Shown here piece by piece: positions 9,281 through 17,561 of a stretch of 64,000 bases of DNA (position 1 is its first letter; each line of letters opens with the position of its first letter). Both the position numbers and the translations under genes were made by a program. Location of the stretch: positions 1 to 64,000 of the forward strand of contig CAYXXZ010000006.1 of assembly GCA_964469165.1 (NCBI GenBank), written 5' to 3'. This stretch comes from CAYXXZ01 sp964469165. Lineage in GTDB: Bacteria; Pseudomonadota; Gammaproteobacteria; Pseudomonadales; Porticoccaceae. The notes under the pieces were generated by a model, which saw only the letters and a program-made list of their open reading frames with translations, made no database searches and was not told the origin of the DNA.

Positions 9281-9667
9281 CTAGACGATGGCATCCCGGT
9301 TGCGACTGAGCTGATAGCCAGACCACAGGCTCTGTGCTATGCGGCCCGCCATGGTGCAGGCCTGTTCCGCCATGGCGCGGTTGGGCTGTTCGTCCGCTGT
9401 CTGGCGAAACAGTGCCAGCCAATGCTGGAACAGCTCCGCGGTCAGATCGGGTAGCGCGGCGTGCTTGGGCATGGGGCGCCCGTTGAAACGCCCGCTGCGC
9501 AACAGAACGGACGACCAGAAATCCACCAGGATGGACAGATGCTCGTCCCAATCCTCGACATGGGCATTGAATATGGGGCCGAGCTTGCCGTCTTGCCGGA
9601 CTCGCGCATAGAACTCATGGACCAGGCGCGTGATCTCTTCCTCGGTACACAAAGCTGATGTCGGCAT
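9281..9667 (-). CDS. group III truncated haemoglobin
   Basis: A 128-residue globin of the truncated group III class. The E/F-region segment ILVDFWSSVLLRSGRFNG...PKHAALP, with the probable proximal His in KHAALP, and the C-terminal WLALFRQTADE...AGRIAQSLWSGY are typical. These globins bind O2 or NO and are usually linked to nitric-oxide or micro-oxic metabolism. The start at 9665-9667 has a strong GAGGAGG site; the open frame extends 15 codons further without one. It is first in the minus-strand trio. Upstream is a copy of repeat R1, so little room is left for a long promoter region. Confidence 0.88.
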   Translation of the reverse strand: MPTSALCTEEEITRLVHEFYARVRQDGKLGPIFNAHVEDWDEHLSILVDFWSSVLLRSGRFNGRPMPKHAALPDLTAELFQHWLALFRQTADEQPNRAMAEQACTMAGRIAQSLWSGYQLSRNRDAIV

Positions 9668-9706
9668 AGAAGCCTCCTCACTGCAGGAGTTGGTGAAAAC
9701 CATCTT

Positions 9707-9886
9707 ACACATAAATCAGAAATTTGGGCTACGGGTTGTGGTCGAGCTGTAAGTTAAGCTCGGGTAGAACGCAGTTTTTGCAGTGCGCCCGCTCAAGGCT
9801 TAATGTGGCGACGAGAATTTCGCGGCCGAGGCCGCTCCTACAAGAGGAGATGGCACGACGCCTGTAGGAGCCTGCCTGCAGGCGAC
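9707..9886. repeat. intergenic stretch filled by dispersed repeats
   Basis: The 306-bp gap between the globin and the next gene is largely repeat. Positions 9707-9804 hold a diverged R1 copy with a 5' extension (ATCAGAAATTTGGG...) that is also found before the 40434 copy. Positions 9821-9843 and 9863-9886 hold members of the GTAGGAGC...GCAGGCGAC family. No gene is seen here. Confidence 0.7.
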
Positions 9887-9973
9887 CGCAAGCCGTGCGT
9901 TCCAATCATGTTCCTTTCGCGGCTTTCTTCTATGCTGCATAGCACGGGTTACAACTCATTCAGGAGTGCCACT

Positions 9974-10336
9974 TTGCCAAGCGACTCACACAAGTTTCGC
10001 CCCTTCACCGCGCCGATCGTCCTCGCCTGCCTGTTGTCCGTAGGCGCCTGCGAGCAGAGAGCCGACGTCCGCGAGGTAACGCTGAGCAATCTGGTGGAGG
10101 GCAGCGAGCATTTCATCGGCCGCCCGGTCCGCACCCAGGGCGTGGTGCGCTCGTTTCCCCGGCCGCTCCATTACTGGATCGAGGACGATGCCCTCAATCG
10201 CGTGGGATTGACACCAGCAACCCTGGTCGAAGGCCTCGAAGGCGCCCAGGTGCAGGTGACGGGCATCTATCGTTTTCAGCAGGGGCAAGGACGGCTGATC
10301 GAGGTGGCGCAAATGGAAGTGTTACCTGCACCTTGA
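9974..10336 (+). CDS. small OB-fold-like lipoprotein, function unknown
   Basis: A 120-residue protein with a lipoprotein signal: a short charged start, a hydrophobic stretch (TAPIVLACLLSV) and lipobox VGAC. The mature part (LSNLVEGSEHFIGRPVRTQGVV...QVQVTGIYRFQQGQ) alternates short beta-strand patterns reminiscent of an OB-fold. I chose the TTG at 9974 because AGGAG lies seven bases upstream and it places the signal peptide at the N-terminus; the longer open frame from 9803 begins in repeat DNA. No partner gene is adjacent. Function is not inferable. Confidence 0.6.
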   Translation: MPSDSHKFRPFTAPIVLACLLSVGACEQRADVREVTLSNLVEGSEHFIGRPVRTQGVVRSFPRPLHYWIEDDALNRVGLTPATLVEGLEGAQVQVTGIYRFQQGQGRLIEVAQMEVLPAP

Positions 10337-10385
10337 ATACAGATTAGCGGCTAGCTGGAGCCTTCCACTCACCAGGCACCCCTCC

Positions 10386-10447
10386 TGTAGGAGCTTGCCT
10401 GCAAGCGACAAACCACCGAATTTGTCGCTTGCGGGCAAGCTCCTACA
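10386..10447. repeat. inverted pair of GTAGGAGC repeats
   Basis: Two 25-nt arms (10386-10410 and 10423-10447) are inverted with a single mismatch and a 12-nt loop, forming a large hairpin in the gap between the lipoprotein gene and tRNA-Ala. The same unit occurs near 9863, 32870, 44860 and 44973. The rest of the 10337-10663 gap shows no gene. Confidence 0.85.
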
Positions 10448-10620
10448 GGGTGCTCTGGGTACTTGTTCACGATTTGCTGATAATCCGGGGGTGATCTTCG
10501 CTGACGTTTCGTATTTTTCGATGTGCTCCCCTGTAACCATTCCGAGCAGGCGGCGGCCTGGCAAAACCTGAGGCAATGTTTATCTCTGAGAAGAACAAAT
10601 AAAGGAAACCACACGCATAA

Positions 10621-10654
10621 AAAAATCCAACCACCGCTAAGTGGTTGGATTTTT
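10621..10654 (-). terminator. bidirectional intrinsic terminator after tRNA-Ala
   Basis: AAAAATCCAACCAC and its perfect complement enclose a 6-nt loop. The stem includes A- and T-runs on both sides, so it reads as a Rho-independent terminator for the minus-strand tRNA and possibly also for plus-strand transcripts. Confidence 0.85.
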
Positions 10655-10663
10655 TGGCATTTT

Positions 10664-10739
<76 letters not shown>

Positions 10740-10755
10740 GTGTATCGAGGCGCGC

Positions 10756-10783
10756 ATTTTAGCACTCTAAAGCACTTCGTCAA
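10756..10783 (-). promoter_or_regulatory. sigma70-type promoter of tRNA-Ala
   Basis: On the minus strand TTGACG (10778-10783) is followed after 16 bp by TAAAAT (10756-10761), then by a GC-rich GCGCGCC discriminator typical of stable-RNA promoters. The -35 hexamer contains the TGA stop codon of gltX, so the tRNA can be transcribed on its own or by read-through from gltX. Confidence 0.75.
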
Positions 10784-12294
10784 GGGCTTTCTTCGGGATG
10801 TGGTGCTCTTTCCGCGCCTATCTGGCGATATTCCTTCTCGAGGTTCTTGAGTTGCTTCTTCGACGGGCTGCCTGCGGCATCGAGGCCGTGGCGTATGCGC
10901 GCGCGCGTCATATCCGCACCGAGAATCGCCATGGCGTCGAACAGCGGCGGCGCCGAGGGAGCGCCGGCAATGGCGACGAACAGCGGGAACAGGAAATCCT
11001 TGAGTTTGAGGCCCATGGCGGTGGCAATCTGACTGAGTTCGCCGTACAGCTCGTCGCGCTGCCAGGTGCGCAGCCCGTCCAGCCGCCAGCTGCTGAACTG
11101 GAGCACTTTCTGTACGGTTTCCGGGCTCAGCTTGGGATGCGCAAAGCTGTCGGCGGAAAGGCTTGGCATGCCGGAAAAGAGGAAGCCCGCCAGCGGTGCG
11201 ATGTCGGTGAACTTCTCGACCCGCTCCTTGATCAGCGGGATGACGCGCATCAGGTTGGCGCGGTTGAGCGCCCATTCCGCAACGCGGTCGGCGAACTGCT
11301 CGGCATCGAGATTTTCGCGAATCCAGCGGCCGTTGAGCCAGTCGAGCTTTTCGATATCGAACACCGGCCCGCCGAGGTGGACATTGTCGATATTGAAATT
11401 GCTCACCATCTCGTCGAGCGAAAATTTTTCCGATTCGTCCGGCATCGACCAGCCCATGCGCCCCAGATAATTCAGCACGGCCTCCGGCATGTAACCCATG
11501 GCGCGGTAGAAACTGATGCTGGTGGGGTTCTTGCGCTTGCTGAGCTTGCTTTTATCGGGGTTGCGCAGCAGCGGCATATGGCACATTTCCGGCATCTGCC
11601 AGCCGAAATACTGGTAAAGCAACTGATGCTTGGGCGCCGAATTGATCCACTCTTCGCCGCGGATGACATGCGTAATACCCATCAGGTGGTCATCGACCAC
11701 ATTGGCGAGGTGGTAGGTGGGCATGCCGTCCGCTTTCATCAGCACCTGCATGTCGACCTGGCTCCAGGGGATCTCGATGGTGCCGCGCAAGCGGTCATGA
11801 AAGGTGCACACGCCCTCTTCCGGCACCTTCATGCGAATCACACAGGGCGTACCGGACGCCAGCCGCGAACTCACCTCCTCTTCGCTGAGGTGCAGGCCGC
11901 GGCCATCGTATTTCGGCGTCTCGCCCCGCGCCATCTGTTCGCGGCGCATTTCATCCAGCTCTTCCGGCGTCGCAAAACAATAGAAAGCGTGGCCTTTTTC
12001 GATGAGCTCCCGAGCGTGGCGCTGGTAGATTTCCATGCGCTCACTCTGGCGGTAGGGACCGCAGGGGCCGCCCACATCGGGGCCCTCGTCCCAGGTCAGG
12101 CCAAGCCAGCGCAGCGAGTCGAGGATCATGCGCTCGGATTCGGCGGTGCTGCGCTGTTGGTCGGTATCTTCGACGCGCAGAATGAACTTGCCGCCGAACT
12201 GGCGGGCGAAGCACAGATTGAACAGCGCGATATAAGCGGTGCCAACGTGGGGGTCACCGGTGGGCGACGGGGCGATTCGAGTTCGAACGGTCAT
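10780..12294 (-). CDS. gltX: glutamyl-tRNA synthetase
   Basis: A 504-residue class I aminoacyl-tRNA synthetase that charges tRNA-Glu. The class I HIGH-like motif is in [16 protein letters not shown] and the KMSKS-like loop is SKLSKRKNP. The C-terminal anticodon-binding domain is complete. The start is the ATG at 12292-12294 ([13 protein letters not shown]), the canonical beginning; the open frame extends 18 codons upstream without homology. tRNA-Ala lies 40 bp downstream in the same direction, and its promoter overlaps the gltX stop. Confidence 0.97.
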   Translation of the reverse strand: MTVRTRIAPSPTGDPHVGTAYIALFNLCFARQFGGKFILRVEDTDQQRSTAESERMILDSLRWLGLTWDEGPDVGGPCGPYRQSERMEIYQRHARELIEKGHAFYCFATPEELDEMRREQMARGETPKYDGRGLHLSEEEVSSRLASGTPCVIRMKVPEEGVCTFHDRLRGTIEIPWSQVDMQVLMKADGMPTYHLANVVDDHLMGITHVIRGEEWINSAPKHQLLYQYFGWQMPEMCHMPLLRNPDKSKLSKRKNPTSISFYRAMGYMPEAVLNYLGRMGWSMPDESEKFSLDEMVSNFNIDNVHLGGPVFDIEKLDWLNGRWIRENLDAEQFADRVAEWALNRANLMRVIPLIKERVEKFTDIAPLAGFLFSGMPSLSADSFAHPKLSPETVQKVLQFSSWRLDGLRTWQRDELYGELSQIATAMGLKLKDFLFPLFVAIAGAPSAPPLFDAMAILGADMTRARIRHGLDAAGSPSKKQLKNLEKEYRQIGAERAPHPEESP

Positions 12295-12480
12295 AGGCTT
12301 TCCGCAGTCTGGCCAGAAAAGTGCTGCATTATAGAGGCCGCAGCACATTACTCATAGGCTGCCCGGTTGCAAGCTCCAAGCTGCAGCACTGAAAACGGTG
12401 AACTGTGAACTAAACCACCAACTAAAACCCCCACCCCAACCCATAGGCTATAATCGCCCCTCACCCTGCCACGACGAGCC

Positions 12481-13761
12481 ATGGACAACAGCGCCATTCC
12501 TTCCGCCACCCGCCAGAACCTGCGCCTGCTGTGTTTCGTGCGGGTGATTCCGCTGGCCGGCATGTTCTACGGTGTCTACTACCTGCTCAATCACGGGCAA
12601 CAGCACTTGCGCTGGGATTTCATCACCTTGCTGCTCGCCGCGGTCACGGCCGTCATTGCCGTCACCTGGTTGCGCAGTTTTCGCCCGGTGCCCATCAGCG
12701 AGCGTGAGTTTTTCATCCACCTGATGGTGGACGTGGCGCTTTACTCACTACTCATGTTCAACACCGGGGGCGCGGAAAATCCTTTCATTTCCTATCTTCT
12801 GGTACCGGTCACCGTCGCCGCCATCACCCTGCCCGCCGCGCGCACCTGGGTCACCGGCATAGTGTGCCTTGGCGCCTATACCGCACTGCTCTTCTGGTAC
12901 GTTCCGCTGCCGCTGGTGGCGCCGGACCACGAGGGGCATTCGTGGGCCAACAGCATCGGCCTCAATCCCCACCTACTGGGCATGTGGATGAATTTTGGTG
13001 TCAGCGCCGTGCTGATCGCCTACTTCATCAACAAGATGGCGTCGGCTCTCAAGGCCCAGGATAAAGCGCTCAACCGCCAGAAGGAAAAGCAGCTCGAGGA
13101 CGACCAGTTGCTGGCTGTCGCCTCCCTCGCCGCGAGCGCGGCTCACGAACTGGGCACTCCGCTCAATACCGTCAAGCTGATCTGCGATGAATGGCGCAGT
13201 GACGACGGCCTGGCAGTGCCACCGGACGTGCGCAAGGACATGGACGTGCTCGCCACGCAGGTAGAGCGTTGCCAAAGCACGCTGCGCAAGCTTTCGGGCA
13301 CGGCGCGCAGCTATTCCGACGGCGGCGTGCAGCGGATTGGCCTCAGGGATTATTTCGAGGGTTTGATGCAGAACTGGCAGGTACTGCGGCCCGACGTGAA
13401 TGCCCGTATCAGCATGGAAGGCGCGCCCCGGGATGCCAGTATCGTCCTCCACCCGTCACTGTCGGCGTCGCTGCACAACCTGCTCAACAACGCCGCCGAT
13501 GCCAGCTCCAGGGTGGATGTGACCATCCACTGGGATGCGGAGCGCGCCCGGCTGCTGATTCGCGACTATGGCGACGGCATCGAACGCCCGGACACCGACT
13601 GGCGCCCGCTGGAAAGCCGGAAACCCGGCGGCATGGGGCTCGGTCTCTTTCTGGCTCACTCGATTCTCGATCGCCACGGCGGGCGCATCGAGCTCGCACC
13701 CCATCCCGAGGGCGGCACCCAGGTCGACGTGATCCTGCCACTGGAGGCACAGAATGACTGA
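12481..13761 (+). CDS. regB: RegB/PrrB/RoxS-type redox sensor histidine kinase
   Basis: A 426-residue membrane sensor kinase. Six hydrophobic segments occupy about residues 15-190. The loop FNTGGAENPF matches the GG-x-x-NPF quinone-contact motif of RegB. The dimerisation/phosphoacceptor site is AAHELGTPLNT (His about 222), and an HATPase domain with HNLLNNAADAS and GGMGLGLFLAHSIL follows. In other bacteria this kinase senses the redox state of the ubiquinone pool and phosphorylates RegA/RoxR to control respiration, carbon fixation or nitrogen genes. A TATAAT sits at 12449-12454, 26 bp before the ATG, as a likely -10 element. The partner regulator overlaps it by 8 bp. Confidence 0.87.
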   Translation: MDNSAIPSATRQNLRLLCFVRVIPLAGMFYGVYYLLNHGQQHLRWDFITLLLAAVTAVIAVTWLRSFRPVPISEREFFIHLMVDVALYSLLMFNTGGAENPFISYLLVPVTVAAITLPAARTWVTGIVCLGAYTALLFWYVPLPLVAPDHEGHSWANSIGLNPHLLGMWMNFGVSAVLIAYFINKMASALKAQDKALNRQKEKQLEDDQLLAVASLAASAAHELGTPLNTVKLICDEWRSDDGLAVPPDVRKDMDVLATQVERCQSTLRKLSGTARSYSDGGVQRIGLRDYFEGLMQNWQVLRPDVNARISMEGAPRDASIVLHPSLSASLHNLLNNAADASSRVDVTIHWDAERARLLIRDYGDGIERPDTDWRPLESRKPGGMGLGLFLAHSILDRHGGRIELAPHPEGGTQVDVILPLEAQND

Positions 13762-14290
13762 GCCCGCGGATTTTCTCATCATCGACGACGACGATGCCTT
13801 CTCCGCCATTCTCGCCCGCAGCCTCGCACGGCGCGGGTTCACCACGGCAACCGCGCACGACGATGCGACGGCTCTGGCATTCTGTACGCAGACAGCGGTA
13901 CGGCGCATCGTTCTCGATCTGAAACTGGAACAGAGCTCGGGGCTCAATCTCATCGGCAGGTTGCGCGAGGTGGCGCCCAATGCCCAGATCGTGATCCTGA
14001 CGGGTTATTCCAGCATTCCCACCACAGTGGAAGCGATCAAGCTCGGTGCCATCAATTACCTGTGCAAACCGGCGTCCGTGGACGACATCATCGACGCTTT
14101 CGAAAATTGCACGGGCAACCCGGATGTGGAGTTGCCGCACCAGCCGCATTCCGTGGAGCGCCTGGAGTGGGAACATATTCAGCGCGTATTGAGCGACAAC
14201 GGCGGCAACATTTCCGCCACCGCTCGCGCCCTGGGGATGCATCGCCGCACGTTGCAGCGCAAACTGCAGAAACGCCCGGTCAGAAACTGA
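13754..14290 (+). CDS. regA: RegA/PrrA/RoxR-type response regulator
   Basis: A 178-residue response regulator with an N-terminal receiver domain (acidic DDDD near residues 11-14, phosphoacceptor Asp about 55 in VLDLKLEQSSGL, Lys in CKPAS) and a short Fis-type helix-turn-helix (GNISATARALGMHRRTLQRKL) at the C-terminus. This layout and the highly conserved helix are diagnostic of the RegA family of global redox regulators. The gene overlaps the kinase gene by 8 bp, so coupled translation is expected. Its 3' end overlaps the convergent DUF2061 gene by 11 bp. Confidence 0.9.
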   Translation: MTEPADFLIIDDDDAFSAILARSLARRGFTTATAHDDATALAFCTQTAVRRIVLDLKLEQSSGLNLIGRLREVAPNAQIVILTGYSSIPTTVEAIKLGAINYLCKPASVDDIIDAFENCTGNPDVELPHQPHSVERLEWEHIQRVLSDNGGNISATARALGMHRRTLQRKLQKRPVRN

Positions 14291-14489
14291 CGCTGGACAA
14301 CCCGTCCTCGTTCTCGGCCTGGGATGAGAAGCGCTGCCAGAGTTTTTCGTGGAAGTAGAATGCCACCGTATTGACGGCAGGCTCCACCAGCGCCACCGCG
14401 CCGCCCACGATGAGGCTACCGGTCAGCAGATAAGTGACCGCGAAGGCAATCGAGAAGTGCAGCACAGCGAATGTCATCGTCTTGGTCAT
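14280..14489 (-). CDS. DUF2061 small membrane protein
   Basis: A 69-residue protein with two hydrophobic segments (LHFSIAFAVTYLLTGSLIVGGAVALV) followed by the family-typical EPAVNTVAFYFHEKLWQRF. It belongs to DUF2061, small inner-membrane proteins of unknown role. GGAGATAACCC precedes the ATG. It is convergent with the response regulator and shares 11 bp with it. Confidence 0.82.
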   Translation of the reverse strand: MTKTMTFAVLHFSIAFAVTYLLTGSLIVGGAVALVEPAVNTVAFYFHEKLWQRFSSQAENEDGLSSVSF

Positions 14490-14624
14490 GGGTTATCTCC
14501 GGTGGTAATGTTTTCGCGGGTCGTAGCCTGCTGAGGCTTTATTTGTAACTCTCCCGCTCAACAGCAATGATAACCACTCTCAACAACTTTGGAAACCAAC
14601 CATTCCCCATACAGTCGATTGTTT

Positions 14625-15113
14625 TTAACTATCGGTTAGCGAGCGCGCCTCCTTCCCTCTTTTGCGCCGGAAAAAGGTTTGGATGCGCTCGGCGCACAGC
14701 TCCGCCAGCACACCTTCACGCCATGTGACGCTGTGGTTGTAGTGTTTCTCGTCGAGCAGTTGCGCGGCGCTGACCACGGCACCGGCGCGTGGCTCTCTGG
14801 CACCGAACACGACACGCGCCACCCGCGCATGAATCATCGCGCCAACGCACATGGTGCAGGGTTCGATGGTGACATACAGGGTGGTGTCCGGCAGGCGATA
14901 ATTGCCTGCCGCGCGGGACGCATTGCGCAAGGCGTCTATTTCCGCGTGCGCAGTGGCGTCGTGGGCCGCGATGGGATGGTTGTAGCCCTCGCCGATCACA
15001 CAACCGGCGCGCACGACAACCGCGCCGACGGGAACCTCGCCCTCCGCCTCGGCCCGCTGCGCCAGCGCCAGTGCCCGGCGCATCCATTTCTCGTCTTCGC
15101 TGTCAGCATTCAT
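14625..15113 (-). CDS. tadA: tRNA adenosine(34) deaminase
   Basis: A zinc-dependent deaminase that converts A34 to inosine in tRNA-Arg(ACG). The zinc and catalytic motifs HAEIDALRNA and PCTMCVGAMIHARVARVVFG are present, as is the C-terminal RRKR tail. The start at 15111-15113 (MNADSEDEKWMRRAL) was chosen by alignment with the family beginning; a second candidate ATG lies 30 bp upstream (15143). Neither has a strong ribosome site. A repeat R1 copy lies just upstream. Confidence 0.93.
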   Translation of the reverse strand: MNADSEDEKWMRRALALAQRAEAEGEVPVGAVVVRAGCVIGEGYNHPIAAHDATAHAEIDALRNASRAAGNYRLPDTTLYVTIEPCTMCVGAMIHARVARVVFGAREPRAGAVVSAAQLLDEKHYNHSVTWREGVLAELCAERIQTFFRRKRGKEARSLTDS

Positions 15114-15172
15114 CGTGTCGAATCTTGAGCCTTGTTTTTTCATCAGAGCAAAAGCCGGAAATCTGTGCGACA

Positions 15173-15256
15173 AGCTGTAAGCCACAAGCTTTAAGTTGAA
15201 CTCTGGTAACACCCGGTTCTTGCAGTACTCCGGCTTAGAGCTTACGGCTTACAGCT
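15173..15256. repeat. dispersed palindromic repeat R1, most complete copy
   Basis: The left end AGCTGTAAGCCACAAGCTTT and the right end AGCTTACGGCTTACAGCT are inverted relative to each other around the core AACTCTGGTAACACCC...TGCAGTACTCCGGCTT. It lies between tadA and the nucleoside transporter, which are divergently transcribed. Confidence 0.8.
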
Positions 15257-15340
15257 GCAAATACCGTTCGGCCACTTTACGCTGGCAATAGCGCGCAAGC
15301 ATGCAAGAATAACCGCATTCAAAGGGGGAGAATACCAACA

Positions 15341-16588
15341 ATGAACCTTCATCTGCAGAGCGCCATCGGTCTGGTGCTGTTGGCGGTCCTGTGCTGGCTG
15401 AGCGGAAAGCGCGGGAAAATCGCCTGGCGTGTAGTGCTTGGCGGTCTGTTTCTGCAGTTCGCGATTGCGCTGCTGTTGCTCAAGCTGCCACAGGCACAGG
15501 CCGCTTTTCTCGGCCTCAACAAGGTCGTGCTGAGCCTGGAAGAAGCCACCCGCGCCGGAACCAGTGTCGTGTTCGGCTATTTGGGCGGCGCCGCGACGCC
15601 CTTCGATGTCAACCCACACGCCAATAGCTACATTCTTGCATTTCGGGCACTGCCCATGATTCTCGTGGTCAGCGCGCTTTCCGCATTGTTGTTCTACTGG
15701 CGCATTCTGCCTGTGGTGGTGCGCGGCTTCGCGTGGGTCATCAAGCGTCTGCTCGGCGTCAGCGGCCCTCTCGGGGTAGGCGCCACCGCCAACGTCTTTC
15801 TCGGCATGGTGGAAGCGCCCCTGCTGATTCGCCCCTACCTGCTATCGCTGCACCGCGGCGAACTCTTCGCCCTGATGGTGTGTGGCATGGCCACCGTGGC
15901 CGGCACGGTACTGGTGCTGTATGCAAGTATCCTGTCGCCGGTAATCGACAATGCGCTCGGGCAGGTTTTGATCTCGTCGCTGATCTCCGCGCCCGCTGCC
16001 CTCGCCATGGCGGCATTGTTTCACCCCTGGCCGGAAGGCGGGGCACCACTGCCACAACTACCGCGAGACAGTCACAGCGCCATGGACGCCATCACCCAGG
16101 GCACGGTTCAGGGCATCAGCCTGCTGCTCAATATCATCGCCATGCTGATCGTGCTCATCGCCCTGGTGACGCTGATCAACCTGGCGCTGGCCGGGCTGCC
16201 GCAGATACAGGGCGAAGCCATCAGCCTGCAACGCATTGCCGGCTGGCTGTTCGCACCCCTGGCCTGGCTGACGGGTATTCCCTGGCACGAAGCCGTTACC
16301 GCCGGTCAGTTTCTCGGCACCAAGGTAGTGCTCAATGAGTTCATCGCCTTCCTCGAACTCGCCCGCCCCGACGGTCCCGGCGCGCAATTGAGCGAGCGCA
16401 GTCGTCTGCTGCTGATGTACGGCCTGTGCGGTTTCGCCAATCTGGGCAGCCTCGGCATCATGATCGGCGGGCTCTGCGCCATGGCGCCCGAGCGCCGGGA
16501 AGAAATAATCCAGTTGGGATTCGCCTCTATCTGGGTGGGCCTGTTGACCACCCTGGCGACCGCGGCAACGGTGGGAATTCTGCTGTAA
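15341..16588 (+). CDS. concentrative nucleoside transporter (NupC/CNT family)
   Basis: A 415-residue inner-membrane protein with about ten hydrophobic segments, a nucleoside:cation symporter by family. Characteristic stretches are GVGATANVFLGMVEAPLLIRP, the region around GTKVVLNEFIAF (family signature at the nucleoside site) and GLCGFANLGSLGIMIGG. A GGGGGAG ribosome site precedes the ATG. It is monocistronic, followed at once by a terminator shared with secF. The exact nucleoside range cannot be told from sequence. Confidence 0.9.
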   Translation: MNLHLQSAIGLVLLAVLCWLSGKRGKIAWRVVLGGLFLQFAIALLLLKLPQAQAAFLGLNKVVLSLEEATRAGTSVVFGYLGGAATPFDVNPHANSYILAFRALPMILVVSALSALLFYWRILPVVVRGFAWVIKRLLGVSGPLGVGATANVFLGMVEAPLLIRPYLLSLHRGELFALMVCGMATVAGTVLVLYASILSPVIDNALGQVLISSLISAPAALAMAALFHPWPEGGAPLPQLPRDSHSAMDAITQGTVQGISLLLNIIAMLIVLIALVTLINLALAGLPQIQGEAISLQRIAGWLFAPLAWLTGIPWHEAVTAGQFLGTKVVLNEFIAFLELARPDGPGAQLSERSRLLLMYGLCGFANLGSLGIMIGGLCAMAPERREEIIQLGFASIWVGLLTTLATAATVGILL

Positions 16589-16592
16589 CGAA

Positions 16593-16616
16593 AAAGGGCC
16601 GGTGATCCGGCCCTTT
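16593..16616. terminator. bidirectional terminator between nucleoside transporter and secF
   Basis: AAAGGGCCGG and CCGGCCCTTT form a perfect 10-bp stem with a TGAT loop, directly after the stop codon of the plus-strand gene and 15 bp from the secF stop. A- and T-runs on the two sides allow termination in both directions. Confidence 0.85.
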
Positions 16617-16630
16617 CGCTACTCCTTTTT

Positions 16631-17551
16631 TCAGGGAAGTTCGTATTCGTCTTGCTTGTCGCCCTTCACGGTCGTCATCAGGTCTTCACGGCTTATCTTC
16701 ATCGCCAGAATGATGTTCGCCGCCACATAGATGGAAGACGTCGTACCGACGATGATTCCCACGATCAGGGCAATGGAGAAGTTTCTGATCAGCTCACCGC
16801 CCAGGAACAGCAGCGCGAAGAGCACCAGCAGCGTACTGACCGAGGTGTAGATCGTCCTCACCAGCACCTGGGTCAGGGACTCGTTGATGATGTCGAGGGG
16901 AGAGGCATCGCGAACCAGGCGGAAGTTTTCCCGTATCCTGTCGTACACCACGATGGTGTCGTTCAGCGAATAGCCGATCATCGCCATGAGCCCGGCAAAT
17001 ACCGTGAGGTCGAAATCGAGCTGGAAAAGCGAGAAGACCCCCAGGGTGATGATGGTATCGTGCACCAGACCCACCAGCACACCGACGGCGAATTTATACT
17101 GGAAGCGCACCGCGACGTAGATCATTATCGCAATCATCGCCACCAGCACGGCAAGACCGCCCTCGTCGCGCAGCTCTTCACCGACCTGCGGCCCGATGAA
17201 CTCCACCCGGCGCACCTCGATCTGCTCGCCGTTGGGCGTCAAGGTACTCACCACCAGGTCTTCGAGACCTTCGGCGGATTCCACCTGAAACTTGATCAAT
17301 ACATCGCGCGCGCTACCAAAATTGACCACCACCGGATTTTCCAGCCCGGCATCGATAAGCTGCCTGCGGATGACTTCCGGTTCGGCATTCTGCTGGTAGC
17401 CCACTTCCACCTGTGCGCCGCCCGTGAAATCCAGGCCCATGACGAGGCCCTTGGTGCCCAGGGATATCAGCGAGCCGACCACCATAAGCAGCGAAATGAT
17501 GTTCGCCAGCTTGTTCCAGCGCATGAAATTGATGATGCGAATAGTGCTCAT
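16631..17551 (-). CDS. secF: protein translocase subunit SecF
   Basis: A 306-residue RND-superfamily membrane protein that with SecD uses the proton motive force to help pull proteins through SecYEG. The N-terminal helix is followed by the diagnostic GLDFTGGAQVEV and a small periplasmic domain, then five helices with GYSLNDTIVVYDRIREN. It is 10 bp downstream of secD in the same direction, consistent with one operon. Confidence 0.97.
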   Translation of the reverse strand: MSTIRIINFMRWNKLANIISLLMVVGSLISLGTKGLVMGLDFTGGAQVEVGYQQNAEPEVIRRQLIDAGLENPVVVNFGSARDVLIKFQVESAEGLEDLVVSTLTPNGEQIEVRRVEFIGPQVGEELRDEGGLAVLVAMIAIMIYVAVRFQYKFAVGVLVGLVHDTIITLGVFSLFQLDFDLTVFAGLMAMIGYSLNDTIVVYDRIRENFRLVRDASPLDIINESLTQVLVRTIYTSVSTLLVLFALLFLGGELIRNFSIALIVGIIVGTTSSIYVAANIILAMKISREDLMTTVKGDKQDEYELP

Positions 17552-17561
17552 AGTGCGCTCC

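Noticed and set aside
10798..12357. Plus-strand open frame of 519 codons opposite gltX
   Set aside because: Antisense shadow of a well-defined aminoacyl-tRNA synthetase gene.
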